Source: Argopecten irradians (taxonomy: Eukaryota > Mollusca > Bivalvia > Pectinida > Pectinidae). From it: a stretch of 64,000 bases of DNA. Positions 21,721 through 32,062 of this stretch are shown piece by piece. The notes under the pieces are model-generated. The model was given only the letters and a program-made list of their open reading frames with translations. It did not search any database and was not told the DNA's origin. How positions within the stretch are numbered: position 1 is the first letter of the stretch; every line of letters begins with the position of its first letter. A program made the translations under genes and the position numbers. Where the stretch lies: the NCBI RefSeq assembly GCF_041381155.1, contig NC_091146.1, forward strand, positions 124,001-188,000, written 5' to 3'.

Positions 21721-22227
21721 TCATCGGTATGGAACCGAATTGGTTAGATAATTTGGGACGAAATTGTATTGGAATATGTTGCTACTGCAGTAGGCTGGCG
21801 TTGTGTAACGTACCGGCGGGGGTTGTTACCAAGGTATTACTTGGGTCCCTGTTATGAATCACCAACTATACTACAGCAGCCAATATATACAGATAAGCTA
21901 GGTTACAACCATCAACACTAGTCAATTTTCTATGTACAATACACGTTATCAATAAGCACAATACGACATACAGAGTACCTCTCTGAACTAAAGTACACCA
22001 TGTGAAGGGAGACAACCCCTGTATGCGTATACAACCACTATAGGTACACAGGGCGCAACACACCTAGTGCTGATCACGGCCCTCTATAACACACATACGG
22101 GACAAACGAGACTGATGCTACGACCCTAACAGTACCGGACAGTACTAACACTACACACTGACCCAGAATGTGGTCACTACAACTCGGAGTCTGCTGACTG
22201 CGAGCATTGTCGCTAACACCAGTGTTG

Positions 22228-22330
22228 ACGGTCCTACTCACGACCTACCTATGTCGTGAGTCGTGAGTGTTCACGATTATCTACAATAGTCGTGAGATGA
22301 TGTTGCAAGTAACTCACGACCTATGTGCCT
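22228..22330. repeat. Cluster of GTCGTGAG/CTCACGAC inverted words
   Basis: Five or six copies of the 8-mer occur in both orientations within ~100 bp. They include a hairpin ACTCACGAC (22236-22244) / GTCGTGAGT (22253-22261) with an 8-nt loop, then a directly repeated GTGAGTCGTGAGTG. The second module carries the same cluster. It may be a protein-binding cluster or part of an unrecognised element. Confidence 0.6.
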
Positions 22331-22630
22331 CAACGCACTTACTGAGGTTACAATATAATAGCTATGAACCACAATGCTCAGAACACGATAGCTACTTTTA
22401 TTAATGGAAGTCCCTGGCCACGACACCGATCAAGGCAATGCTTATTCAGCAACTTCTGTCTTTCAGTGCCAATAACCAATAGATTATATGCAAGAGATCT
22501 TACCAAACGGACGACCAGTTCCCAGAATGAAATCACTCTCGTGTGCCTGCTGTATTTATACTCTGCGAGGGAAACAACGCCATCTATTGTTAATCAGGAA
22601 AACGAGTCACTAAAACGCTTTACTGATACC

Positions 22631-22682
22631 GTCCTTACATGACCATAGCTGTTAATAGGACGTTAATTAATCAACAAACAAA
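22631..22682 (+). mobile_element. 5'-truncated retroposon copy (52 bp)
   Basis: Only the last ~50 bp of the ~530-bp retroposon (GTCCTTACATGACCATAGCT through the GGACGTTAAT tail) is present, flanked by the 10-bp duplication TACTGATACC (22621-22630, 22683-22692). Truncation plus target duplication is the signature of LINE-type target-primed integration. Confidence 0.85.
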
Positions 22683-22946
22683 TACTGATACCATTCTTAA
22701 TGAAGCACCTGATCGGCATCGATCACCAAAACACTCGTACGGGGAAACACACACATTACACATGCGATGCAAAGGTGAGGCCTACTTTCGCCACAGTTGT
22801 ATCGTTTGAGCTATTAATACTATGACTTTATGATGTCAACTAATCACCAGATATTCAATGTGGTGAACTATTGAATGACATTGAGAAGCTGGATGGCCAT
22901 TCTCGGAACAATCTGGCTTTCTCGATTCAGTCCAATCCCCCTAACT

Positions 22947-23475
22947 TGTTTGTTTGTTTGATTTATTAACGTCCTATTAACAGCTATGGTCATGTAAGGA
23001 CGGCCTCCCATGTATGCGGTGTGTTGCGTGTATGTTGTGTAGGTGAGTGTACTGGGAGACTGCGGTATGTTCGTGTCGTGTCTTCTTGTATAGTGGAACT
23101 GTTGCCCTTTTTATAGTGCTATATCACTGAAGCATGCCGCCGAAGACACCAAGCAACACACCCCACCCGGTCACATTATACTGACAACAGGCGAACCAGT
23201 CGTCCCACTCCCTGTATGCTGAACGCTAAACAGGAGCAGAAACTACCACTTTTATAGACTTTGGTGTGTCTCGGCCAGGGGATAGAGCCCAGAGCCTTCC
23301 TCACAGGGACGAACGCTCAACTCAAGGCTAAAAGTGAGGCGGTGCCAAGGGAGGCATTAGAAAAGATAAAGTCAGTTAGGCAGAAGAGAAAAGATAAGAT
23401 CCTAAATTTAGTCGCCTATACGATCATGCAATAGGGGCAGCAGGTACATTTCTAACGCCCTACCTGCAGGGCCAG
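22947..23475 (-). mobile_element. Full-length retroposon
   Basis: Complete copy in minus orientation with an 11-bp target duplication TCCCCCTAACT (22936-22946, 23476-23486). It is closer to the copy at 35600 than to the one at 16718. The duplicated counterpart is at 51034-51565. Confidence 0.85.
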
Positions 23476-23835
23476 TCCCCCTAACTCCTAACGCCTTCCT
23501 TTATAGACATACATGGCCCTTCTGTTGTGTATATAGGTTGTTATGTGGGTCAAGGAAGTAATATCAACAGTTATTTTCCATATAGACATATGTATGTAGG
23601 ATACGAATAAGTAGTAAATATTGTAGGACTGTCATGTGCTATTAACGGGATTCAACCCAAGACTTTAGACATGTATCACACAACACCATTGAAGGTTCTA
23701 TCGCCATGCGATCTCTTTATTACCAAGTGCGCATGTTCAAGACATTTACATAGAACATGAATGATTCACGCCTCTCGCTTAGTCTCACACATTTAAGGAT
23801 GCACACTCCCAATATTACAAACACTACATCCCTCC

Positions 23836-24766
23836 TTTTTAGGTCTTCTGACCCGAAGGTTCAGGATCACATATAGTCGTCATGTTTCGTGTGCCATGCG
23901 TTAACTTTTCACAGTGCGATTTAGCTGAAACTTACATGAAATGATCCTGACATGGTCCCGACAAAGAGTTGTTATTTTTGGGGTTGATCCAAAATCCAAG
24001 ATGGCCGCCATTTTGAAAACACATTTTGAACTTCTTCTCAAGTTCTACCAGTGCGATTTGGCTGAAACATGCATGAAATAATCCTGACATGGTCCCGACA
24101 AAGTGTTGTTATTTTTTGGGTCGATCCGAAATCCAAGATGGCCGCCACAGCCGCCTCTTGAAAACACATTTTGAACTTCTTAAGCTCTACCGGTGCGATT
24201 TGGCTGAAACTTGCATGAAATGATCCTGACATGATCCCGACAAAGTGTTGTTATTATGGGTCGATACAAAATCCAAGATGGCCGCCTTGAAAACTCATTT
24301 TGAACTTCTTCTCAAGTTCTACTTGTGCGATTTGGCTAAAACTTGCATGAAGTAATCCTGACATGGTCCCGACAAAGTGTTGTTATTTTTAGGGTCGATC
24401 CGAAATCCAAGATGGCCGCCACAGCCGCCATCTTGAAAACACATTTTGAACTTCTTCTTAAGTTCTACCGGTGCGATTTGGCTGAAACTTGCATGAAATG
24501 ATCCTGACATGGTCCTGACAAAGTGTTGTTATTTTTTGGGTCGATCCGAATTCCAAGATGGCCGCCATAGCCGCCATCTTGAAAACACATTTTGAACTTC
24601 TTCTCAAGTTCTACCATTGGGAATTGGCTGAAACTTGCATGAAATGATCTCGACATAGTCCCGACAAAGTATTGTTACATCTTTGGTTGATCCCAAATCG
24701 AAGATGGCTACCATGACACTATATCTAATTAATATTCTATATGTTAAGGCCCTTGGGCCTCTTGTT
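23836..24766 (+). mobile_element. Hairpin-ended element with ~140-bp units, complete
   Basis: A 5' T-run and degraded fold-back AGGTCTTCTGACCCGAAGGT are followed by a GTCATGTTTCGTG block. Six or so units of ~140 bp (GCGATTTGGCTGAAACTTGC, GATCCTGACATGGTCCCGAC, CCAAGATGGCCGCC) follow, and then the 3' hairpin AGGCCC-TT-GGGCCT (24747-24760) plus CTTGTT. The right boundary of the 7.64-kb duplication falls inside its fourth unit. The serial short minus-strand frames here are readings of the repeat. Confidence 0.75.
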
Positions 24767-24896
24767 TGAAATAAAATTTGTTGAAAGAAATTGAAAATGA
24801 TCCTGACATGGTACTGACAAAGTGACACCATATATGATTAATTTTACTATTGCCAAGGTAGTCGGATGACCGTTAAGGCCCTTTGGGCCTCTTGTT
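24767..24896 (+). mobile_element. 3' end of another hairpin-ended element
   Basis: A partial ~140-bp-type unit (GATCCTGACATGGTACTGAC), the subterminal GTCGGATGACCGTTAAGG and hairpin AGGCCC-TTT-GGGCCT (24876-24890) plus CTTGTT follow directly behind the previous element's end. This gives two 3' ends in a row, as if one element had ended twice or a tandem copy was cut down. Confidence 0.7.
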
Positions 24897-25184
24897 TCCG
24901 AACTTAACATTTCTCTATGAATACTAACATTCCAAATAGCACTTATAAAAATGAAAACAATTCTATCAACGCATTTACTTATTATATAACCAGTATTAAC
25001 CACACAAAATATGAATTATGCATTTAAACAAAGTCTTGACTAGAGTCTCTGACTAGATGTCCATAGTATATAATGTCTTTCATTCGGAACTTCGTTTGTG
25101 AACTGGTTATACCTAATCATAAATATATAATAATAACTTTACATTTTTCATGTAACTTAACTGAAAATAAACACATTAATTCAA

Positions 25185-26880
25185 CCTATAATGAAATTGT
25201 CAAATTTCTTTGGCAAAGATCGCTCTCTCGTTGGCCTCTCATACACTTGTATAGGTTTTGACCCTACCTCAGACTCACTTGGCATACATGGGATTGGGTC
25301 AACATCAGAATGTGGAGTCATATAGGATTTCTCATATATGTCAGCAGATTCAGCCATCGGATTTGTATTGTCGCGCGACTCGAACTTCTTGACACGAGTG
25401 CTATTTCGTTTATACTGAACGCCATCCAGCCACGATTCGACAACAACACTATTTCCCCTTTTCTCAACAATTTCCATAGGGCTAGGATTGAAAGTTGTAG
25501 AAAAATTATTCTCACGGTCCTGTTTAAGGAGAACTTTGCCGCCCTGCTTTAACTCGTTTTCCCTAGCACCCTGTTTTGCATCAGCGTATGCTCTACCTTT
25601 CTCTTTTCACTCCGAATCTCTATCTCGGACCTCAACATTAAGTCATCTGTACTATACTGATGAAGACCTGGAAGTTTTGTACGTAACTTCCGTCCATACA
25701 GAAGTTCCGCAGGACTTACACCTGTCGTGCTGTGTGGGTTAGCACGATACATCAAAAGGCAAGTATTTAGGTCGTCTTTCCATGATTGACCTTGGGCATA
25801 AGCAATACGAATACGCTTCATTATTGACAGATTTTCACGTTCGACTTTCACAATAAGCCTCAAAATGCTCACTGATAAATTGTGGACCGTTGTCTGTCTG
25901 CAAAGACTCTGGTAATCCAGGTGTCAGAAAAATTTTGTCTAACATCTGTGTAATCTTTTCCAACGTTGTAGACTTTGTGACCTCAACCTCAAACCAGCGA
26001 CTGTAGTAATCTACGACTACAAATATATTTTCACCGGTTGGCAACAGACCTAACAGATCGGCAGCGAGATGTTGCCACGGTAACGATGGTAACTCGCGTC
26101 TTGTCATTGGTTTGGGTCTACTCGGCTGACTGACTAACTGAAAACCGTAACACTCCCTACAAAATTTCTCAGCTTCCCTATCTATTCCAGGCCACTTTAC
26201 TGCTTCTAAGCCTCGCCTTCATACCAACTATGCCGGGATGACCTTCATGTGCTAACTCAAGGACGGGATTCATCAATGACCTTGGAATCACTAACCTAGT
26301 TCCTCGTAAGACTACTTGTCCTATGGCGCTAAGCTCATTTCTGACTGGTAAATAAGCTTTATTTTCAATTTTGTGCCATTGACCATTTAACAGGCACTCT
26401 CGAATCTCAATCAGTTCGTGATCGGTTTCAAACTCACGTTCAACCTCTCGGGTTGTCATAGCAACTAGTGTCGCTTCCTTAGCAACAAACCTTACATACT
26501 CTTCTGATTCATCTACTAACTTTAGACCAACGATTGGTTCCTCAGACTTCTTCAAAAGTCGCGACAGTGAATCAGTGATATTCCTCGGTCCCGGAATATA
26601 TAGAACACGGTAACGGTATGGTTGTAATCGGAGAACCCACCTTTCTATCCTCGCACACGGTTTGGATCTAGTAGAGTAAATAAATACACTCCCAACGGTT
26701 TATGGTCAGTCAACAACTCAAACTCCATACCATACATGAAACCTCTCACAGGCCCATACAATGGCCAACGCCTCTTATAACCAGGACAGCTAAATATCTT
26801 TGATTTTTTTTGGACTCACCTATAATGAATTAAACCCTCCTCCAGCAGGTATCATTTAAAAGTCTAGTCAACTTAACACT
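25185..26880 (-). mobile_element. Fossil Ty3-like retrotransposon, RNase H tail and integrase
   Basis: Minus-strand readings give, in order, traces of the RNase H end, an H2C2-type linker region (HEGHPGIVGMKARLR), an integrase core region (WQHLAADLLG, VVVDYYSRWFEVE, LPESLQTDNGPQF) and a GVSPAELLYGRKLRTKLPGL block with a C-terminal tail ending near 25185. About 1.7 kb of pol remains; no LTR was found on either side. It is broken, with several breaks, and of middle age, since motifs are still easy to recognise. Confidence 0.85.
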
Positions 26881-27188
26881 TTGATTATACATAGTTGTAC
26901 ATGTGTGATATCGATAAGCAATCATACACGAAAAAATTTCCCCAATTATTTTTTATCATATAACAATATTCTGATAAATTTTAATAAAAAGCTGTCTTGA
27001 AAGAATTTTATGATTGTTTTAATACCAACATTGATAACAATTAAATACCAGTGGTCATTTGTATTGTCCTAATTATTTATTAGTTTAAACAGTGCACATG
27101 AGTGATAATCAAGAATATTAGTCAAAACCAATCATTGAACATTAATTAACTGAACCAACGTGCTACGAGGCCATTGGCCTCTTGTTTT
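26881..27188 (+). mobile_element. AT-rich stretch ending in a hairpin 3' end
   Basis: The last 22 bp are GAGGCC-ATT-GGCCTC plus TTGTTTT, the 3' terminus shared by the hairpin-ended families, preceded by AT-rich DNA without a recognisable array. The 5' end is not identified. Confidence applies to the terminus only. Confidence 0.45.
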
Positions 27189-27449
27189 ATTTGTTCTTCT
27201 TGTGTCTTGACAAAGGGGCAGATTGCCTCGAAAATTTGACAATCTTTTGTCTACACTGTTAGAATTACTTCTCTGCCCTATATATGTTGTTATAGTGATA
27301 GTCAAAGGGAGATAATTTAGTTTGAATCTATTACGAGTTATTCCAGTTCAATGTGTTCTCTTGTAACATGTGTAGAGTTCAGACAAACATTTAGAACAGA
27401 GCAGACATGTTTTATGTACCTGCTCCAATATTTAGGCGAACTCAGGAGA

Positions 27450-28180
27450 CTAATCACAACACAGCACGTGAGGTAAATGGAGGAAGTTGTAATGTTTTAG
27501 AGGACGAACTATTACGCGGAGCTGGCTTTGGTGCAAACCCTTTGACCCAAGACCGAGTGTTCGATATAGCTGCTCTCATGACCTTGGCATCATCACTGCC
27601 GTTAGGACGTTAATTAATCAAACAAACAATCATCACTAGCACATATTTCATCCAACAAAGAGTCTAGCGCCTGCAAGATCTCGGGTTTAGTTGAAGCGAG
27701 AGTCCTAGTGCGCAACTCGGTCCCCAACCTCTGCTTGACAAGATTAGGGAGTTCACGATTTATTAGTTTAAGCCATGTTAGTACAGCCAAGTTTTCAATT
27801 GTAAGGGATAGTTCTTTATCATCATCGACTTCCTGGCCGTGATAGGTGATGCCCATGTCCCGCCAAAGTAAGTTATCTTCGATGAACGCAGTTATTCTTT
27901 GAAATAGGTCTTCTGGCATTTCATTAGCTTCAAATTGAATAGCGGCGCAATCGATGAAATGAGCGCCTGTGGATTGAAATCCAAAATGAAGGCGTAGAGG
28001 GAAGTGAATTCTTAAAGATGGTACCGCGTGAAATTATAGGGCAAAAGTTAGCAATTTGTCCTAACAACATTTCTAGCACTATAACTTTCTGTCCACACGT
28101 TTTCCGTCGGGCTAAGGAGACCCCATCGGCGCCGTCAACAAAACCTCTATGGGTGTATCTCTGGACTTTTTCTGCCATTG
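27450..28180 (-). mobile_element. Fossil gag-like region of a retroelement
   Basis: Minus-strand readings include [55 protein letters not shown] and [20 protein letters not shown] with [11 protein letters not shown] associate these words with bivalve retroelement gag proteins from memory. It is broken, with at least two breaks, and carries a 31-bp retroposon tail inside it (27598-27628). It lies on the same strand as the Ty3-like pol fossil at 25185-26880 and on its 5' side, so both could derive from one element. Confidence 0.55.
27598..27628 (+). mobile_element. 31-bp retroposon tail insertion with 9-bp target duplication
   Basis: Only GCCGTTAGGACGTTAATTAA and the (CAAA)n tail are inserted, flanked by ATCATCACT on both sides (27589-27597 and 27629-27637). 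The flanks on both sides belong to the same gag fossil. This is the shortest member of the retroposon family in the window. Confidence 0.85.
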
Positions 28181-28511
28181 TGTCCCTTCGACTGGGAATG
28201 GAGCGAAATTAGCATCTAGTGATAATGTGTAAATCAGATTCTGTGGAAGTTGTAATGGAGGCGACGGTGACAAACAGAGCCGAATCCGGACTTACATCCT
28301 ATAACAAAACTGGCGCTGCATTATTACAAGATGTAAAAGGAGAGCGAGTTTCCCCTAGCCCTCTCACTACACTACTTATGGTGGAGAATCTTAAGCCGGG
28401 ATTGTGAGTTTTTATGATAATATAACTTTTCAACTGTATGGCCTGTGTGGCTGGCAAGTTTTACTCGTCGTTGCGTGCCATGTGCTTTTGAGCGGGAATG
28501 ACCTTTTGTTA
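28181..28511. other. No gene seen
   Basis: A 62-codon plus-strand frame at 28219 shows no domain or splice context. The stretch may be further decayed retroelement, as it lies between a gag fossil and a hairpin-ended element. Confidence 0.4.
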
Positions 28512-29960
28512 TTTTTAGCTCACCTGGCCCGAAGGGCCGGTGAGCTTATGTCATGGCACGGCGTCCGTCGTCTGTCCGTCCGTCCGTCCGTCGTCCGTCC
28601 GTCAACATTTCCTTTAAATGGCTACTAGTCATAGAGTTCTGGATGGATTGTAACCAAATTTGGCCAGAAATATCCTTGGGGGAAGGGGAACAGAACTTGT
28701 ATAAATTTTGGCTCTGACCCTCAGGGGGCAGGAGGGGCGGGGCCCAATAGGGGTAATAGAGGTAAATCCTATAAATCGCTACTTGTCCTAGAGTTCTGCA
28801 CGGATTGTAACCAAATTTGGCCAGAAACATCCTTGGGGGAAGGGGAACAGAACTTGTATAAATTTTGGCTCTGACCCCCAGGGGGCAGGAGGGGCGGGGC
28901 CCAATAGGGGTAATAGAGGTAAATCCTATAAATCGCTACTTGTCCTAGAGTTCTGCATGGATTGTGACCAAATTTGGCCAGAAACATCCTTGGGGGAAGG
29001 GGAACAGAACTTGTATAAATTTTGGCTCTGACTCCTCGGGGGCAGGAGGGGCGGGGCCCAATAGGGGAAATAGAGGTAAATCCTATAAATCGCTACTTGT
29101 CCTACAGTTCTGCATGGATTGTAACCAAATTTGGCCAGAAACATCCTTGGGGGAAGGGGAACAGAACTTGTATAAATTTTGGCTCTGACTCCTCGGGGGC
29201 AGGAGGGGCGGGGCCCAATAGGGGTAATAGAGGTAAATCCTATAAATCGCTACTTGTCCTAGAGTTCTGCATGGATTGTAACCAAATTTGGCCACAAACA
29301 TCCTTGGGGGAAGGGGAACAGAACTTGTATAAATTTTGGCTCTGACCCCCAGGGGGCAGGAGGGGCGGGGCCCAATAGGGGTAATAGAGGTAAATCCTAT
29401 AAATCGCTACTTGTCCTAGAGTTCTGCATGGATTGTGACCAAATTTGGCCAGAAACATCCTTGGGGGAAGGGGAACAGAACTTGTATAAATTTTGGCTCT
29501 GACCCCTCGGGGGCAGGAGGGGCGGGGCCCAATAGGGTTAATAGAGGTAAATCCTATAAATCGCTACTTGTCCTAGAGTTCTGCATGGATTGTAACCAAA
29601 TTTGGCCAGAAACATCCTTGGGGGAAGGGGAACAGAACTTGTATAAATTTTAGCTCTGACCCCCTGGGGGCAGGAGGGGCGGGGCCCAATAGGGGTAATA
29701 GAGGTAAATCCTAAAAAATTCTATTTGTCTTAGAGTTCTGCATGGATTGTAACCAAATTTGGCCAGAAACATCCTTGGGGTTAACAGAATTCGTATAAAT
29801 TTTGGCTTTGACCCCCCTGGAGGAGAAAGAGTGGGTCCCAATAGGGGAATAAGAGGTAAATATCCAAATTTCTTCAGAAAAGAAACAATGAACTTATATT
29901 CAGAACATTACTTGGCATTACAAACCAGGTGAGCGATACAGGCCCTCTGGGCCTCTTGTT
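28512..29960 (+). mobile_element. Complete hairpin-ended element with eight 157-bp units
   Basis: 5' end: T-run and perfect fold-back AGCTCACCTGGCCC-GA-AGGGCCGGTGAGCT (28517-28546), then (GTCC)n. Eight highly similar 157-bp units follow (28632 to ~29800; TTGTAACCAAATTTGGCCAG, TTGGGGGAAGGGGAACAGAA, GGGCGGGGCCCAATAGGGG). Then comes a short unique arm, the subterminal CCAGGTGAGC (29925-29934, inverted copy of the 5' GCTCACCTGG), and hairpin AGGCCC-TCT-GGGCCT (29940-29954) plus CTTGTT. Because 157 is not a multiple of three but stops are rare in some frames, the array throws off serial 72-codon frames on both strands. Units are homogenised in the middle and diverge at the right end. Confidence 0.85.
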
Positions 29961-30164
29961 CTCTGACTTGACAGTTGATTATTGCCCATTTTCGTCAATT
30001 TAAGTGATGTGATTAAAATTTACGTTTTGATTATCTGACATGTTACCTAGAACGTTAATATTATTGACTTTATGCTGTTTTAAGGAAAGGAATTCCTTGT
30101 ACTGATTAGTTGCCGAGTGGACCTTTTTACATTACACAGGTGTTCACGTGTGTATTATAGAGTG

Positions 30165-30650
30165 TCTATTTTCCTAGTTTGAGTCCCTTTTCAAGTATTA
30201 TACTGTGATATTCCTCCAATGGCTGCCCAGGATGCCATTTTAAACGGTGAAATGAAGCCGATTCAACTAATAAGGCACGATCAAGGGAATCTGTGACTAT
30301 GTACTTCTCAGTTCCAATATACAAGACACAACACGAACATACTGCAGTCTCCCAAAACACGCACATCGCACTTCACACACATGACCCTAGCTATTAATAG
30401 GACGTTAAATTATCTAACAAACAAACATCTCACGAAACGCTCTCTCTAACTGTGTCCATGAGGACTTTGATGCTGAATCCAAAGCATGAAACCATATAGG
30501 TGCTGGTCCGATAAGGTGCATATGGAAAACTGCTATTTTCCTCTGTCGGGAGTGATCAAAGTGAAGTCCATTGAAGGCTATATAATTTGGTGCCTTCCTC
30601 ATGTGTATAGCCTTCGAATTTCCGCATTGGGACCCTGTCAGATATTGGTG
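30165..30650 (-). mobile_element. Fossil gag region of a Ty3-like retrotransposon
   Basis: Minus-strand words YIAFNGLHFDHSRQ, AVFHMHLIGPAPIWFHAL, WTQLERAFREMF and, beyond an inserted retroposon fragment, LKWHPGQPLEEYHSIILEKG follow the layout of a retrotransposon Gag capsid region (GPA..W then F...F then W..GQP...Y). It is broken by the insertion at 30319-30427 and perhaps other changes. It lies on the same strand as, and 5' to, the other retroelement fossils of 25-28 kb. Confidence 0.65.
30319..30427 (+). mobile_element. Truncated retroposon copy inside the gag fossil
   Basis: About 109 bp of the 3' part of the ~530-bp retroposon (ATACAAGACACAACACGAAC, CTGCAGTCTCCCAAAACACG, TTAATAGGACGTTAAA plus a CAAA tail), diverged more than the other copies and with an internal deletion. 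No clear target duplication, which fits an older insertion. Confidence 0.7.
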
Positions 30651-30785
30651 GAATAACCAAAGTGGAGAAGTAGATTGTCTAGGGTATCCCTGTTTTCATT
30701 GACATTAAAAAGTCTCGTGGACGATTTTTAATAAGTTAAGAAGGGATATTTTGTTATCATAATGTTTTTTTCTCTCTTTTTTTTT

Positions 30786-31004
30786 AGGTCACCTGAGACG
30801 AAGTCTCAAGTGACCTATTCTAATCGCCTTTTGTCCGTCGTTGTGCGTCGTCCGTCGTGTGTTCGTAAACAGTTTACATTTTCGACTTCTTCTCAAAAAC
30901 CGCTGAAGCAATTTCAATAAAATTTTGCACAAACCTTCTAAGGCATAAAGCCAATCAAAATTGTGAATTGTATGACCCCCACCCCCCAGGGGGCTGTGGT
31001 TCGC
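30786..31004 (+). mobile_element. 5' end of an ACCTGAGAC-subfamily hairpin-ended element
   Basis: T-run, perfect fold-back AGGTCACCTGAGAC-GAA-GTCTCAAGTGACCT (30786-30815 region), GCCTTTTGTCCGTCGTTGTG and the first arm ending GACCCCCACCCCCCAGGGGG. It is cut off by a retroposon fragment at 31005. Confidence 0.75.
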
Positions 31005-31157
31005 CCGTTTTCAGAATAAAGTGTCCGGGTGACAACACTAACATACCGCAGTCTCCCAAAACACGCACTAAACACACGCTACACACTGCATACATGAGAG
31101 GCCGTCCTTACATGCCCCTTGCTGTTAATAGGTCGTTAAAATAATCAATCAAACAAA
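31005..31157 (+). mobile_element. Diverged retroposon copy with internal deletion
   Basis: GGTTCGCCCGTTTTCAGAAT, CATACCGCAGTCTCCCAAAA, GGCCGTCCTTACATGCCCCT and a tail with CAAA repeats match the family; a block between the first two is missing. An MITE fragment begins directly after the tail. Confidence 0.7.
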
Positions 31158-31326
31158 TGATAATCCGATTAAGGGTCACGTTCGGACGACCTTTACTCCG
31201 CGTGTAATTCAGATCAAATGCATTTTCTGCACGTTGCTCTGTCAATTGACAACGCCATTTCGCCCCAAGATACAAATACGATTAGCTTTATTGTGCTCTT
31301 TGGGCGAGATGACTACCTACACTTTT
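31158..31326 (-). mobile_element. MITE fragment, CAATCTGATT family
   Basis: GGGTCACGTTCGGACGACCT, AGATCAAATGCATTTTCTGC, AACGCCATTTCGCCCCAAGA and TGGGCGAGATGACTACCTAC match 2870-3000 closely. Terminal repeats are missing. Confidence 0.6.
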
Positions 31327-31846
31327 TGTTTGTTTGTTTGATTAATTAACGTCCTATTAACAGCTATGGTCATGTAAGGACGGCCTCCCATGTATGCGGT
31401 GTGTTGCGTGTATGTTGTGCGAGGTGCGCGTTTTGGGAGACTGCGGTATATTCGTGTTGTGTCTTCTTGTATAGTGGAACTGTTGCCCTTTTTATAGTGC
31501 TATATCACTGAAGCATGCCGCCGAAGACACCAGGCAACACACCCCACCCGGTCACATTATACTGACAACGGGCAAACCAGTTGTCCCACTCCCGTTATGC
31601 TGAGTGCTAAGCAGGAGCAGAAACTACCACTTTTATAGACTTTGGTGTGTCTCGGCCAGGGGACAGAACCCAGAGCCTTCCTCACAGGGGCGAGCGCTTA
31701 ACCAAAGGCCAAAAGTGAGGTGGTGTCAAGGGAGACTCTAGGAAGAACAAAGTAATTTAGGGAGAAAGAAAAGATCCTAAATTTAGTCGCCTTTTACGAT
31801 CATGCAATAGGGGCAGCAGGTACAATTCTAACGCCCTACCTGCAGC
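31327..31846 (-). mobile_element. Full-length retroposon
   Basis: Complete minus-orientation copy from the (GTTT)n tail to ACGCCCTACCTGCAG. The target duplication is not obvious. A few substitutions relative to the other full copies (AACCAAAGGCCAAAAGTGAG, GGGAGACTCTAGGAAG). Confidence 0.8.
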
Positions 31847-31918
31847 AATTTTGCGCCACGCAGATACTGGCAGCAGCAATTGGATTAGACATTTAAAAGG
31901 ACAATCTGGGTACAGATG

Positions 31919-32062
31919 TAATCTGATTAAAATACAGATCCTTATCATCACTGCGTTAGATAAAAGGATCCGACAACACGTTTTTAACAATCTGATCGAA
32001 ATACAGATCTTTATAACCAATCCAACGCAGTGATAATAAGGATCTGTATTTTAATCAGATTA
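31919..32062. mobile_element. 144-bp MITE with 39-bp inverted repeats
   Basis: Ends TAATCTGATTAAAATACAGA (left) and its complement (right) extend 39 bp with a single mismatch and reach ACTGCGTT / AACGCAGT. Between them sits a further partial end (AATCTGATCGAAATACAGAT at ~31990), so the element is a family member with an internal end copy. If the outermost TA is taken as target duplication, it would resemble a mariner-type insertion; the 43267 copy does not support that. Confidence 0.75.

Larger units (their letters stand above)
16648..24284 (+). repeat. 7.64-kb duplicated module, copy 1
   Basis: From AGACCGTAACAACTACAGCA to ATCCAAGATGGCCG this segment is repeated in the same orientation at 44739-52377. 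The whole order of sub-elements is kept: gag fossil, LINE tail, hairpin-ended element, tRNA-like SINE, retroposons, tandem array. Differences seen by eye number about twenty; nearly all are one- or two-base length changes in homopolymers or short runs, with few substitutions. Copy 1 continues through the whole tandem array at its right end, so its right flank looks native; its left flank is a repeat cut mid-unit. Confidence 0.95.

Noticed and set aside
16648-24284. The 7.64-kb module as an autonomous mobile element
   Set aside because: It has no terminal repeats, no target duplication and no mobility gene; its contents are a patchwork of unrelated older elements. Segmental or assembly duplication is simpler.
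24038-24831. Serial minus-strand frames with SFHASFSQ words
   Set aside because: Readings of the ~140-bp units of a hairpin-ended element.
28546-29653. A ladder of 72-codon frames on both strands
   Set aside because: They recur every 157 bp and are readings of a tandem array; no gene.
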